Positions 35,249 to 47,545 of a stretch of DNA of 64,000 bases are shown here, one piece after another. Below the pieces are notes generated by a model that saw only the letters and a list, made by a program, of their open reading frames with translations, searched no databases and was not told the DNA's origin. Positions within the stretch are counted from its first letter, which is position 1. Every line of letters begins with the position of its first letter. The DNA comes from Hibiscus mutabilis (taxonomy: Eukaryota > Streptophyta > Magnoliopsida > Malvales > Malvaceae): assembly GCA_019671005.1 (NCBI GenBank), contig CM033744.1, forward strand, positions 16,298,128-16,362,127, in the 5' to 3' direction. The position numbers were made by a program, and so were the translations under genes.

Positions 35249-37252
35249 TTACAAAAGGGTCCTTATTACAAAATAGTTATACACATAAGCCCTAGCTCTA
35301 TCCCCTAACTTCTCAATAGCCCTGAGTAGCCTGATGAACCTAGGTGCTTCTTCCATGTCCAAAGTGATGAAAGGTCGGAGAGCTTCAGCTTCGGTAGCTA
35401 AGTCATTCACATGCCTTGCAACTCGTTGTATATCCACCACCAGGGTCACGTAATACTGGTCTTTGTCTTCAACCATCTGGACAGCATCACGAAATCTTCT
35501 TCGCCAATAGTTGTCTTCACCAGCTGCAGCTTCTTCGAATACCCTAATTATTTCCCTGTAATCCTGAACAGTTGCTTCGAGTGACTCAATACAGGCTCGT
35601 AACGTACCAATCTCATGCTCCATTTCCTGTAGTTTGATGAAGCCATTCCTACAACGATAGGTCTGAAAGGATTGTTCCAACTCTACCAACCTTCATTCCA
35701 ACTCTGTATTCTGATCTTGACTCTGATTTAGGTTCTGAACGATGTCATTGTACAAGCTTTGCATCTCAAGTAGTCTATTCCTACTCCCCATGGATTTCCT
35801 CTTCCAAACAGCAATGTCTTTCTTCTCGTAGATGATTGCTTGCTTGCCTTTGTCGATCTTTCATCTAGCTATTTCTTTCTCTTGATTAATGGCATCCCTA
35901 AAAGACTGCCTCTCACTCTCGATGGCTAACTTGCAACTTTCTACCTCTTTCTCGATTGCTCGTTTGCTTTTCTCTCGTTCTTCTTCGACTAAACGCATAT
36001 TGTTCATCCTTTCTTTCTCCACGGCTAGGAATTGGCTTTGGCTGACATTTTGCACCTTGGCTTGAAGCTGGAGAGTATCTTTCTAGTAAAGGGCATTCTT
36101 CTTACTTAAATCCGCGTTGAGCTTCTTCAGTTGCCTTATGGTCCCATCTCGTTTGCCGACCTCTAAACTCACCTTGTAAAGTTCATCCATATGCTGTGTT
36201 TGCAAAGCCTCCATCTTCTTCTTAACTTCTTCGAGTTCACCTTGCAAAATATCAGCTTCAGACGGTACTATCCTCATATGCTCTTCAAGCGACATAGTAG
36301 GTCCTTGGTCAGGTTCTGGAATCTTACCATTAACCCTCAAGCGCCTCTAGAGAACATAACCCGAGGTGGTCATGGGCTCGGTATCTCCTTCTACCCTGAT
36401 CCGGTAACAGTGATCCCAAGCTCTCATAGTGGTTTAGACCTTAGCCCTGAACTCGCCCTTGAACGGGAATTTGCTTCTACTTAGCCCGGCGGTGAAGGGG
36501 ATGAACTGTCGCGATCTAAACTGTCGGGACACTAAAAGTGGAGCACAAGCAATCCCACCATATAGCCCTAACATCATCAGCCAATCATACTCACCGCAGC
36601 TGCATAAGAAATGACTAACCCTGCTGAGCCACAAAACCCTCCATACTATGTCTTTGTCTTAAATATTTTTAAATATCTGAGTCCATTTCTCCCTCTTCAA
36701 GTCTTCTCGCCACTCCTTCACTAAGTACTCCCGCAACGGTGAAAAGTCTCGGAATAATATTCCCGGTAAAACCCTCGTCGGTGTCTTCCACATGTGGCTC
36801 TGGATCCAAACCTGTAGTAGTTGTGCACACCCTCTGAAATGTCCTTCTTCGTGCTTTCGGCTTGCATTCAAAGAAATGAAGGTTTCAGTCAAAATGGCCG
36901 GTACTGGGTTCGCCTTCCACTTTAATCGCTCGAATAGGTCTAGAATGGCTACGTCGATGTTTCAAAGAACCCTCGGGAAGATGACCAAACCATATATTCC
37001 CAAAGCAAACAAGTCTATCTTCTTTGCCTCATCCGGGTGCGCCAGTATGATGTCCCGGATACTCTCCCAAGCAAAGGCTAGGCTGTCTCCTCGAACCTGG
37101 ATCAATCTATTAGCCCAATCGTCACTCATTATAGCAAAGGTTTTGAGCTTCGAAGTGTAATTATGGTTCTTCGGTGGCTTTGCATAGATCCAACCTTTCT
37201 GTACATTTCTCTGATTAAGTAGGGCCATGTACTCCTCTACCGTAGGTATCAT
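35249..37252 (-). pseudogene. Element C ORF1: DUF7745-like domain plus long coiled coil
   Basis: An extra ORF between the primer site and gag, as in Ogre elements. N-terminal part from an ATG at 37252: MIPTVEEYMALLNQRNVQKG..., HPDEAKKIDLFALGIYGLVI, then in another frame FISLNASRKHEEGHFRGCAQ, LLQVWIQSHMWK, LMMLGLYGGIACAPLLVSRQ, FRSRQFIPFTAGLS. This is the order of the plant domain annotated DUF7745. From 36340 to 35249 the sequence is a long charged coiled coil (EEVKKKMEALQTQH..., KERMNNMRLVEEEREKSKRA..., IGTLRACIESLEATV...) ending with WRRRFRDAVQMVEDKDQYYV. At least four stops or frame changes are present. Function is unknown; structural or chaperone roles are only guesses. Confidence 0.7.
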
Positions 37253-38239
37253 GTCTTGCCCGTTAAATGTGAAGCAGCAAAAAGCATGATTCTAGAACTG
37301 GAAGATGGCTCAGAGCAAGGGTTGGTTAACCCGAATATACATCAGCTGTGCAATATCGCCATAACTGTCACAGAATAAGTCATGTAGTCTTCGATCCCAT
37401 CTTTCCCAAATACTTTTAAGCTCACATAACTTATTCTGTTGTAGACTCACGTAGGTGTACCCTGCCACTATGCGTTCGCTTGGTAAACTGTTATCTTGAG
37501 TCCTCTGATTGACTTCTGACCAATGCCTGACAGCTAAGTTGAGGTCGTCCTTCTTCAGATATCATTTTTCAATGATGATAGATTTTCTGATCGGGCAAAC
37601 CACTTGATCCAGTACCTTTATGTAATGCAAATTCAATGATGTATGCAAAAAAGCAAAACAAAAAATAAAACGAGTCAGTACCAGATAAAATAAATAAACA
37701 CATAAATATAAGAACAACTTAAATTAGGTAAACAAATAGAACAACCCTATTTACATCCCGTCTAAAACACCTAAGTTATCCGTATGGCTCTAAAAGGGTG
37801 GGTTTCTATGTGTTCTCTACATGCAGTGTTGGTTCTAAGAGGTACCCGAATTGTCCTTGTTGTCCTCTACTAAGAGTAGCAAGGCCCCCGATCATCACCC
37901 ATTATAGGCTCCTTTCAATCGGGTTCAATTCAGGGGGACCCATTCGCTTATGCCCATACGAAGGAACGATATCTTTACGAAAGCATAAGGTACTCGAGCC
38001 CCGAAGGTACTTGCTAGGCCCATACGGAGGAACAATAACCTCACGAAAGGATAGCGTTTTCCTCCCACTAAAAAGGACAGGTTTATATGCCGAATTTTAA
38101 ATGCGTTAAAATAAATGCACACATATAATCGAATGTTAATTTAATAGTCACTTTAATCTGGAACTTCCGATATTAGTAAAGCGGCAATTATTTTAAAAAG
38201 CTTGTCTCTCATTTTGTTTTTGGAAAAAACAAAAACTGT
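37253..38239 (-). other. Element C leader between primer site and ORF1
   Basis: Non-coding as far as I can tell. A direct repeat of GCCCATACGrAGGAAC followed by TTACGAAAG or TCACGAAAG lies near 37955-37990 and 38017-38055. Confidence 0.5.
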
Positions 38240-38257
38240 CCCCAGTGGAGTCGCCAT
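38240..38257 (-). other. Element C primer binding site (tRNA-Arg type)
   Basis: Minus strand ATGGCGACTCCACTGGGG begins next to the LTR end (GCTACA). The form TGGCGACTCC(A/G)CTGGGGA is the usual Ogre primer site, complementary to tRNA-Arg as I recall it. Confidence 0.75.
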
Positions 38258-38258
38258 T

Positions 38259-41200
38259 TGTAGCAATGTCTCTCTTTTATGTTCGCTAAAAAAGTATTTT
38301 TATTTTGTTTTGAAAATAATGTCTTCCGTGGGGGGTTTTGCAAAAACCGTGTTTTATTTAAAAATGGAGTCGCCACCGGCCACTAAGGTAGGCCGGACAC
38401 CATAAAACCAGAGATTTTTTTAAAAAATGTTGGGTTTGGGAGTTGGTTACGGATGGGGGAAGGATTAGAACCCCACACCGCCAAAATTGGTACTTTAATA
38501 ATTATCGCTTTATTAATATTAGACTTTCCGAATTAAAGTGATGATTAAATTAAAATTTAGTTATAAGTGCAAGTAGATTTTAAGGGCCCCATTATCCGAG
38601 AGTAAATGCCCAACCACCATCACAACGTCTGATACTGGCCCCGTTTACGCTCAGATAAAAGGGCGCTGTATTGACAATTAATATATTTCAATATGCAAAA
38701 CTTAGAGCGAATTGGATAAAGAAAAGAAAACACTCGCATTGACAGGTACAAAAAACATGAATATTACAAAATTGAACAAAAATAGCAAAATGCATGAACA
38801 TAACATATTATAATAGAAACTAAGTATAAACAAGTAAAAAAACCTACTTCCAAAAGAAAAGAAAACATACTTCAAAGGGAAATTAATAAATCAAATATTT
38901 CCATGTTAAAATGCATATAAAAATGTAAAATTCATGACACGTATATATGTAATATGATACTAAATTATCAAAACAACATTACGACAATATTATACATAAA
39001 GCTTACCATGTAAAAAACATACGCGCATATTAAAAACATATCACGATATTAATATGTATCAAAATTATTACCCAGTTAACATGACCCTAAGATGCAAAAT
39101 AATAATAAAAACTAAAACACATGTATACATCTTAAAATATAAAACATAGTGCAACATATGCATGGCATACATGTAACATGGTATTAAACGGACAAATCAA
39201 AATAAGATGCTAACAAAAGACTCAATTCTTTAACATATGACACGAGAACATAAATATGAACATAAGCATAAACACAAACCTAAATAACATAAGACTAATA
39301 CAAAAAAGAAAATTAACTTGATACTAACATATGACACCATTTATGCATAAGTTGAAAAAGCTATGGCATTATATAACAAAACATCATATTAACATATAAC
39401 CTAAAAACATGAAATTCATACTAACCCAAATAGGCATACCATGAAAACCAAACTAAAGCATAACATTTACAACAAACATATACCATGGATGAAATAAATT
39501 AAAACTCAAAAAAAACATCACATCTAAAAAACATAAACAAAGATGATATAAAAACTTAAATGAAAACAACGAATAATATGAACATGCTAAGAAGAACATG
39601 AAATAAAAGACAAAGGGCATATATAATTAGAACACGACAAGGGACCAAATTGAAACAAAATAAGACCGAAAACTGAAATTGAAAGCAACTGGAAACATGA
39701 TTCGAGGATTGTATTGTAAACTGAACGAAAATCCAGAGGACTAAAGCTGTAATATGCCCAAGGGGAAAGCCCAAAGTGGAAATTTTGAAAATGCGGGATG
39801 GTCTCTAGGGTAATTGGACCATTTGAAATCTGAATTCGGTTCATTTGGGGGCTAGATTGAAATATTTTAAAAGGTAAGAGGGGTTGGGGTTGTAAATATA
39901 CCATGGGGTGCGCTCGATTTGAAAATATCAGGGACAATGGGGAATTTATGATACATTTAAACCACTTTACTTTTTATTTTGGATCTATAAAACTCAATTA
40001 ACCGGCCCCTATTTCCTTTTCCTTTCATTTTTTTAAACCCTAAAGAAAGGCTCTCTATTCTCTCTAGAATTCCAGAGACATTAACCCTAAAACCCCAAAG
40101 CTTTCCTCAGCCGCTACACTCAATCGCGCATGGCAGTCTCAGGCGAGGCTTAGCCATTTGGCTGCCTCTAGCCGTCCTAGACCCTGCAGCCTTCGACCAC
40201 CTTACAACTAAGTTTAATACCCCAAACACCCTTATTTCGATGCCAAAACAACCCTCTTCCCCTGAACTGCTCACCATGAGTGGCTTGTTACCGACGGGGA
40301 AAGAAATGGTTCAGGTAAAAAAAAATTACTCTTGTTTTTAGTTTACTTTCTCTTTTGTGTATATTTGTTGCATGCATGAAAGAAAAGGAGGGGAAAGAGA
40401 GGATTACCACTTGAAAAGTTCCCTTTTTTTTCTTTATATTACCTTTTTTCAGAAACAGAAACTGGAACTGATAATTGATGGTCCCTAAGTACAAAGGATT
40501 TTTGATACATATATATTCTGCCCTCCCTTTCTTTTTTCTGATTTTTTGTTTGGTAAATAATACATACTTGTACAGCTTTGTTTATTGACAAAATCCTTGT
40601 TTTTGGTGTTTTTCTGATGATTGACGCGGTGGTTGGAGCCGGTATGGAGAGGTATGGCAGTGGCATGGTGGTGGTGGAGTGGTGCCAGACTAAACCTTGG
40701 CCGTTGGATCAGATTTGATCCAACGGTTAGGATTTCTTGAAGTTTGAACGGCCGAGATTCAATCTTTAAGCTGGAAAGACTGCATCAGATCATGACGCGT
40801 GGCAGGTGGCAGATGAGGGGTCTGGTGTGTGTGACACACGCGCGCGTGGGAGGCAAATAGTCCCGAGCGTGTACCCACGTGGCAGGCAGAAGGACGCTCT
40901 TCTTCAATCATGACTGTTGGATAAAAAATTGATCCAGTGGCTCTTGATTAGCTGCGTAAAAAAAATTGGGATTAGGGTTTAGTTAATTAAGTGGGTTAGG
41001 GCTCTTTAGTCGGTTTGTGCTTGGCCGGTTGAGCCATGTACACTTAATTTTGGGCTATGTAATATGTATTTGGGTCATGTAATAATATTGGACTAGAAAT
41101 TTAATTGAAAAGTGGTTTTTATTTTCAGATTCATATGTAATAATAATAATAATAACAACAACAACAACAACAACAATAATAATAATAATAATAATAATAC

Positions 41201-41506
41201 ACACACTCAATCATACATAGGTGTACATACATACATGCAAACACATACGTGCACATACATACATATACAAACATATACGTAAGACATTAATATACAAATA
41301 CATATCACACATTCATACAATCACATATACATACATACATATGCGCACCCATACATTACATATATATTACTAACTCCCATGCACATAATGAACACATGAC
41401 ATAATAATATAATATATGAATACATGCACTAGTAATAAATATTAATAATTACATAATTTTTGCAAATTAACACAAAATTTTTCCAAGATAAAAATGAGTG
41501 ATTACA
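38259..41506 (-). repeat. Element C 5' LTR
   Basis: 3248 bp, direct copy of 23085-26302. It is longer mainly because of an expanded (AAT)n(AAC)n(AAT)n tract at about 41138-41198, only (AAT)5-6 in the other LTR. A PBS-like word sits at 38374-38389, about 115 bases from the primer site. Confidence 0.9.
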
Positions 41507-42263
41507 TGAAGCTTAATAACGACAACCTATTTCGTGGCGTACCCTATTCATCTAAAAATGCACATATTTTAAATGTGCATATCTTACATGCAAAATACAT
41601 ATATTCTTTAATTTGAAATGCATGTAAATTGCATGTTTTTAATTCAAGATTTTCTATCTTGGTTCAGATTGAGGTTTGTGTGCTTTTGCGCCTTTTGCTT
41701 ATCATCGAGCTTCTTGAATTTTGTGATTTTCCATTCGTCGGGGAAGGATATTCAAGAGCATGTTGTATAACATCGTTTTGTTTTAAACATTTTGTTGTTT
41801 GAGTAATGCAATGTATGCCAGATTATCAGTTTATTGATGTGTCATGGACCCCTTGTATAAAATGACAAGTTTAACAATTATCAATAGAATGCAGAAACGT
41901 TCAATGGAAAATATATGGAAACACAAAGTAATGAAAATATCTAAGATTTCCTCTTATTGAATAAAAATGGCATGAGCCTTTAGACTAAATGAATATTTAA
42001 GTGGAAAAAAAAGACCAAGAAAAAGAGATAAAATGCCCACAGATATCAAGTGCAAGGACTCTACTATCATTTTGCTCAAGAATCGTTTTTGTGGCTTCCA
42101 CTTAGTAGAGTTTGAGTTATTTGACCAACATTTGAAGATGTACGAATTTTCTTCCAATCTAAACAAAACTTCAAAAAGGATCCATCAAACATGATCATGC
42201 TCGAACCATCTAACTTGATTTTTCAATTGACCTTTAAGACGCCTTTTGCAGGTTTTTATCTTG
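41507..42263. other. Right flank of element C: minisatellite remnant, then unassigned DNA
   Basis: The first bases TGAAGCTTAATAACGAC continue the 50-bp minisatellite (GGAAGCTTGATGACA) interrupted by element C. An 8-bp inverted repeat ATGCACAT / ATGTGCAT lies near 41557-41580. No gene seen. Confidence 0.6.
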
Positions 42264-44123
42264 TGTAACACCCCAATAATTGCATGTTTGAATGAATGAA
42301 AATATGGAAAAAATTGTTTTCTTACAACCATGGGGTTTTAAACCCATGACTCAAGCTTTGGTAATCTCATACCTTAACCGCTTAAACTGAGGCCAATTCT
42401 AGTATTAGCCTCCACCCTTATATCTTTAACCAATCTCTTGTATTATTCAGAAATAAAAATAAAATAACAACTCTGACATACCCAACCACTCCCTTCATTG
42501 CACTATTAATTCTTCCACCAATTGTCATAATTACCCATCCAAATCTGAGAAAAATATCAGAATCCTAAAAGTCTCCAAACAACCCCCACCGCTCTCTCTA
42601 CCTCTAATCTGCCCCACTGTCATGCTGTGGCTGACACCACCATTGTCGATGTGATTGTCGCCTTACACCGATCTCGCTCCTGGCCACCACTCGCGGTGAA
42701 CAATCTTCGTTCACCGTAGAGATCCACTTAAAGGTTCATCTAAAAACCCCAAAGCCATGTTACCTTTTTCAATCATTTCTATCGATGTTTGACGTCTGGG
42801 TGGGTCATCATCGTTACCTTTGTGCTCCCCGTACCGTGGCGATCAAAACCTTGCCCCCCGATCGTCCATCCATCAACATTTTAAGGGTCACCGAAATATT
42901 GAGGAAACCTTTCGGCTTTCCCCTTTCCTGGTTGTATTTTACCATTACAAGGCTCGGTAAGCCACTGGAAACTAAAATTTGTTGAATTTTTTACTTTTTT
43001 TGCCAATTTGGAGTGTTTTCTAGTCGACTTTGGCTGCGCATGGCTCTGACGTGTTACCAGATGAGATTTTTGACCGTCGTGCTGGTTACCCTCTAATCTG
43101 GACCACCTGGCCTTGAACCAAGCTGGTTGGGCTCAAACCCAGTCTACTAGATCTAAATTGGCCTGCTCGGCCTAATCTTAAACTTACTCGTTTAAGGCCC
43201 ATCAGCCTTTAGCCCAAACCTGACTAACCAACTCGACCTGTCTAACTTGACCCGTTGACTGAGTCAACTCTCCTGAGTCAACCTGTTGATCATGGACTTG
43301 AATTTGATCATTGACTATGGCTAAAAAGTTAACTTTTTTCAAAAACACTTATTTTGGGTTTTTTGACGTCATAAGTCCGTTTTGAAGTTTGCTTTACAAA
43401 ATTCTAACCCAGAAGCCTTCGAATCTGACCTTGAACCCGATGATGAATATGAATTAAGTTATTTCTTTTAAAAGAGTTTATATTGGATAAAGGATTGATA
43501 TAAATTTTTGCGTAATTAAAGGTACCTGAGACTCACCCGACTGCTCGTCTGCTCAACCCAACTCTTTCTAATTTGCTCATCAGCGTGCACTAGTAATTTA
43601 TGGGAGACTTCATATCGGTGTTCGGTTGGAGTATAGTTAGGTTTTAAATGAAAACTTTTGTTTCCCTTAAAACATGTTTTACTGAAATGATTTATACTCG
43701 TCTGAACTATTTATATGTTTGATCTGCATTTACTGGAACACACTGAGCTCCCTAGTTCACACCACCAAATTTTTCCCCTTTCAGATACCTTTGGATAGGC
43801 TTCCCGGACTTAGCACTTAGAGGATCAACACATTTAGTACACATCTTTTGTTGTAATGTTTCTATCTTCCAGACTTTCTTTAGTACGGTAACATGAGCCT
43901 ATATTTTGATACTGTATACTTTACTAATTTGCCCGATTTGGCATTATTTTGTAACTAAAATTTTGATTTGGTTTTAGACTAAATATTTGGTATTATATTT
44001 TATGGTTTATAATCATTAACTATTTTGAGACTTTAATTTGTAAACATTTTCATCGGAAGTTTTGGGTATAAGTTGTGACCTCCTGGAATTAGGCATAACG
44101 CATAGACGAGTCTAGGGGTTACA
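42264..44123 (+). repeat. Element D 5' LTR
   Basis: 1860 bp from TGTAACACCCC to AGGGGTTACA. Its end is followed by a short spacer and the primer site. No second copy in the window to compare. Confidence 0.75.
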
Positions 44124-44128
44124 TTTAG

Positions 44129-44141
44129 TTGATATCAGAGC
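44129..44141 (+). other. Element D primer binding site (tRNA-iMet type)
   Basis: TTGATATCAGAGC differs by one base from the usual TTGGTATCAGAGC, and lies five bases inside the LTR end. Confidence 0.8.
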
Positions 44142-44327
44142 TTTTGGTTTTATAAACCTCAGACAGCGAAGGAGTCCTAAATAAAATATTATTTTATAAA
44201 ACGTTTTACAAATGTGTTTTAAAAGGTCATGTCACCAAGTTTTGTATGTTTAACTATATGCGGTACTTCAGTACCAATTCTAAACATAAATTTTTACCTT
44301 TGCATAGAGAGCCTGAGATCATTAGAT

Positions 44328-45600
44328 ATGAGAACTAGACGAGGTCGTTAACCTGCTCGTGGGTGAGGTCGTACTGCCAGATTCTCTAACCCGATTGATG
44401 ATATGGCTAGAGATCCTCCAGCCCCTGTAGATCCCCGAGCCCTTATGATCCTCCTACCCCTAGATGTCCTATATCTTCGGTAGATCCATTGTCTGCCTTT
44501 GGTATAGATATAACGACTCCTATTAGAGAAACACCAGTGTCTTCTACTAAGCTATCGATAATACTGACGATGAGACTCTTAGCAGATAGTTCTTATAGTT
44601 GATCCAAGGTGTGGTTAGATCAGCTAACATCATACTTGAGGTCCATATTTCTTAGACCATGATCTCTAATAGGGCTAGGAATTTAGAAGGCCCTACTGGT
44701 AGAGCCCCGAATGAGGTCGAGGAGTGGCTTCATGATATTTAGAGACGCACAAATTAGTTGGGTCTTGATCCATCCAAGAGATATTTGGGAGTCATTTCTA
44801 TGCTTCATAGAAATACCTACACCTGGTGGGAGTATGTAGTAAGCAGCGTCTCTGCCACTAATCTGACCTGGGATTTCTTCAAGGAATACTTCAGGAGTTG
44901 TTTCATCGAAGAGATTTATCTAAGAGGGATGCAAGAGCAGTTCATGAATCTGATACATGGGGTTATGACTATTTCAAAGTATGAGACAGAGTTCTTGAGC
45001 CTATTGAGATTCGGTTCTATTTTGGTACCCACCGAGAAAGAAAAGTGTCACAAGTTTGCACTTGGTCTTAGGACTAAGTTATGTGTGCAGGTTATTGTCA
45101 TTCATGATGAGGTGTTTGATAAGGTGTTAGAGAGGGCGAAAGATTTGGAAGAGGTAGGGTTATTGGCCACAGATGGTGACAGAGTATATCAAGAGCGATC
45201 TATGAGGCCTTCTAGCACTAAGTCTTCTACACGTTCTGGTAAGAAGGCTAGTACTACCGCTCCTCAGAAGAGTAACACTAGTTCTAGGCCTACAGCCCCT
45301 CCACCCAGTAGCTAGTCGAGGTGGTTCATCAGGTTTCTCATAGACGCAGTTATATAAGCATTGTGGTGATTGACATCAAGGAGAGTGTAGGAAAATGATG
45401 GGTTCTAGTTTTTATTATGGATTCATAGATCATTTCTTGAAGGATTTCCCACATCCGCCTTCTGTAACCCGTACATCCTCACAAACTCTTGCTCGTCCAC
45501 AGGCTTTTGTTCAGACTCCAGCTATGGGTCATAATTAGAGTAAACTTTTTGGGTCTGCTATTAAGACTTACAGTAGAGCCTGATCACATCAGAGTAGGGG
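44328..45600 (+). pseudogene. Element D Gag
   Basis: The ATG at 44328 gives MRTRRGR, a typical chromovirus gag start, followed at once by stops and frame changes to about 44757. The best part (44758-45315) has GLDPSKRYLGVISMLHRNTY, TWWEYVVSSVS, FFKEYFRSCFIEEIYLRGMQ, EQFMNLIHGVMTISKYETEF, LSLLRFG, then a basic Ser/Thr-rich tail. The zinc knuckle expected near 45340-45400 is badly decayed. Gag would form the particle; this copy is broken. Confidence 0.75.
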
Positions 45601-47249
45601 ACTAGTTTTATATGAGGCTAGACAGCCAGCTCTTGTGTATGCTACTAGACATCGTGATGATAGAGATGAGCTAGACATCATTGTAAGTACATTTACTATA
45701 TATTATGTTCCATACTTTGTATTTCTCAATAATGGTTCCATCCACTCCTATATTTTGATATTCGTATCCTGAGACCTTTAGATTCCAATTGAAGCCATAA
45801 AGAGTATTGTTGATGTTACAAGTCCAATGGGCCAGTCAGTGATTATGGATAAAGTATTCAAGTGTTGTCCTCTTGAGGTTCAAGGGGAAATCTTTTTGGT
45901 TGACCTCATAGAACTTTTGTTAGAGGAGTTTGATCTGATTCTAGGTATGGATTGATTATCTGAATATTGGGTTAGTTTATATTATGAGTCAAAATGGCTA
46001 CTGTGAGTCAAAATGGGCTACCTTGACGACTTCCAATGGTCGGTTAGTGGTATTAGTTGGTGAGTGTCAAGGTTATCTATCTATGTGGCGTCTGCTCTGA
46101 CTGCTAACAAGATGATCTAGAAGGGATATGAAAACTTTATTGCTTGATTCCTAAATACAAAGGGTTCTCTACCCAACATTGATGAAATTCGCACAGTTAG
46201 TGAGTTCCCTAACGTCTTTCCTGGGGAGTTGCCTAGGTTACCTCCAGATAGAGATATAGACTTTAAGACTGAGAATTATCTGGTCTGTACCTGTGTCCAT
46301 GGCTCTTTACCATACGGCTCTTAAGGAGCTTAAGGAGTTGAAAGTTCAATTGCAAGAGATGCTTGATCGAGCTTTCATTCGACCCAGCTCTTCACCTTGA
46401 TAAGCTCTAGTTCTCTTTGTTAAGAAGAATGATGGTTCACACCGGTTATGCATTGATTATCGAAAGTTGAACAAGTTAACTATTAAGAATAAATATACAT
46501 TACCCAGGATTTGATTATTTGTATGATTATTTTCGGGGAGCCACAGTTTTCTCAAAGATTGATCTTATATCTGGGAACTATCAATTAAAGATAAAAGGTT
46601 CTGATGTTGCTAAGACTATCATTCATACCAAATACGGGTATTACGAGCTTCTAGTGATGCCTTTTGGCCTAACTAATACACTGGTTGTCTTTATGGATAT
46701 GATGGACCATTTGTTTTGGCCATATATATATATCAGTTTGTTATGGTGTTCATCGATGATATTTTGGTCTATTCTTAGACAGAAACAGAGCATGTAGAGC
46801 ATTTGAGGATTGTTTTGCAGAACTTGAGGGAGCATCGTCTATATGCTAAGTTGAGCAAGTGTGAATTTTGGCAAAGTGACATTTTTGGGGCATGTTGTAT
46901 TTGCTAGAGGTATCCACGTTAATCCAAGTAAGACCGAGGCCATTACCAGTTAGAAGCAACCCAAAATGTCTTTGAGATCCGTAGTTTCTTGGGTTTAGTT
47001 GGGTATTACCGATGCTTTGTCGAGGGTTTTTACATTATTGTTGCCCCTTTGAAAAAGCTATTAAGGAAAAATATTCCATTTGTCTGGACCAACGCTCAAC
47101 AATCGAGCTTTGAGAAACTGAAGACAGCTTTAACTCAAGCTCTAATTTTGACACAACCCGAGCCTAGGAAGGATTTCTCAGTCTATAGCGATGCTTCACA
47201 CTCCAGAATTTGTTGTGTATAGATGCAGAATGGGAAGGTAGTCACTTAT
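45601..47249 (+). pseudogene. Element D protease, RT and start of RNase H
   Basis: Protease near 45700-45960: FLNNGSIHSYI (catalytic Asp now Asn) and EEFDLILGMD followed by a stop. RT from about 46200: FPNVFPGELPRLPPDRDIDF, LFVKKNDGSHRLCIDYRKLN, then a frame change to FSKIDLISGNYQLKIKGSDV, KYGYYELLVMPFGLTNT, and in another frame VMVFIDDILVYS, HRLYAKLSKCEFW. The post-RT part (46989-47222) has GLVGYYRCFVEGF and KDFSVYSDASHS, the first RNase H motif. Element E interrupts it after QNGKVVTY. Confidence 0.8.
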
Positions 47250-47446
47250 TGATGAGTGTGCAAAAGTATTGTTTTTTCTTGCCTTTTTTACTCATATTAT
47301 TGTTAGACTTAGGCTTATTTTACATGCATAGATAGGCATTCATGCATAGTTTTCTAGTTTCCTTAGTTAATGAGCTTGGTATTGCATTTGGTTGGTTTTT
47401 TGTGGAAAAATCGTTGCTGGTGCGCTTTATTTTGTGCAGGACTGGA

Positions 47447-47545
47447 TTACCGTGGCAAGTGGAGATTGCCGTGGCAAGTAGGAGTCGTTGTTGAAGGAGT
47501 TGCCGTGGTAAGTAGGGGTCATTTCTGAAGAGGTTGCCAAGGCAT
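47447..47545 (+). repeat. Palindrome cluster 1 in element E LTR
   Basis: Four copies at 47447, 47466, 47500 and 47534. The second is the perfect 12-bp palindrome-like TTGCCGTGGCAA; the others differ by one to three bases. Three of the four are followed by GTAGGnG or GTGGAG. Confidence 0.85.

Larger units (their letters stand above)
23085..41506 (-). mobile_element. Element C: Ogre/Tat-type Ty3/gypsy retrotransposon, 18.4 kb
   Basis: LTRs of 3.2 kb (23085-26302 and 38259-41506) flank a minus-strand interior. Order: tRNA-Arg-type primer site, ORF1 (DUF7745-like plus coiled coil), gag, protease, RT, RT-linked RNase H, a second archaeal-type RNase H, integrase, then a 1.7 kb 3' untranslated region with tandem repeats. 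Great length, extra ORF before gag and dual RNase H are hallmarks of the Tat/Ogre lineage. Flanks GGAAG and TGAAG match at four of five bases, and the 50-bp minisatellite resumes on the right. LTRs differ at about 8 substitutions in ~320 aligned bases, so C is younger than A. Coding regions carry many stops. Confidence 0.9.
42264..47249 (+). mobile_element. Element D: chromovirus-like Ty3/gypsy, interrupted by E
   Basis: Plus-strand element starting with an LTR (42264-44123), tRNA-iMet primer site, gag, protease and RT. It is cut within the RNase H region at 47249 by element E. The remainder and second LTR are not in the window. Coding regions carry many stops. Confidence 0.8.
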
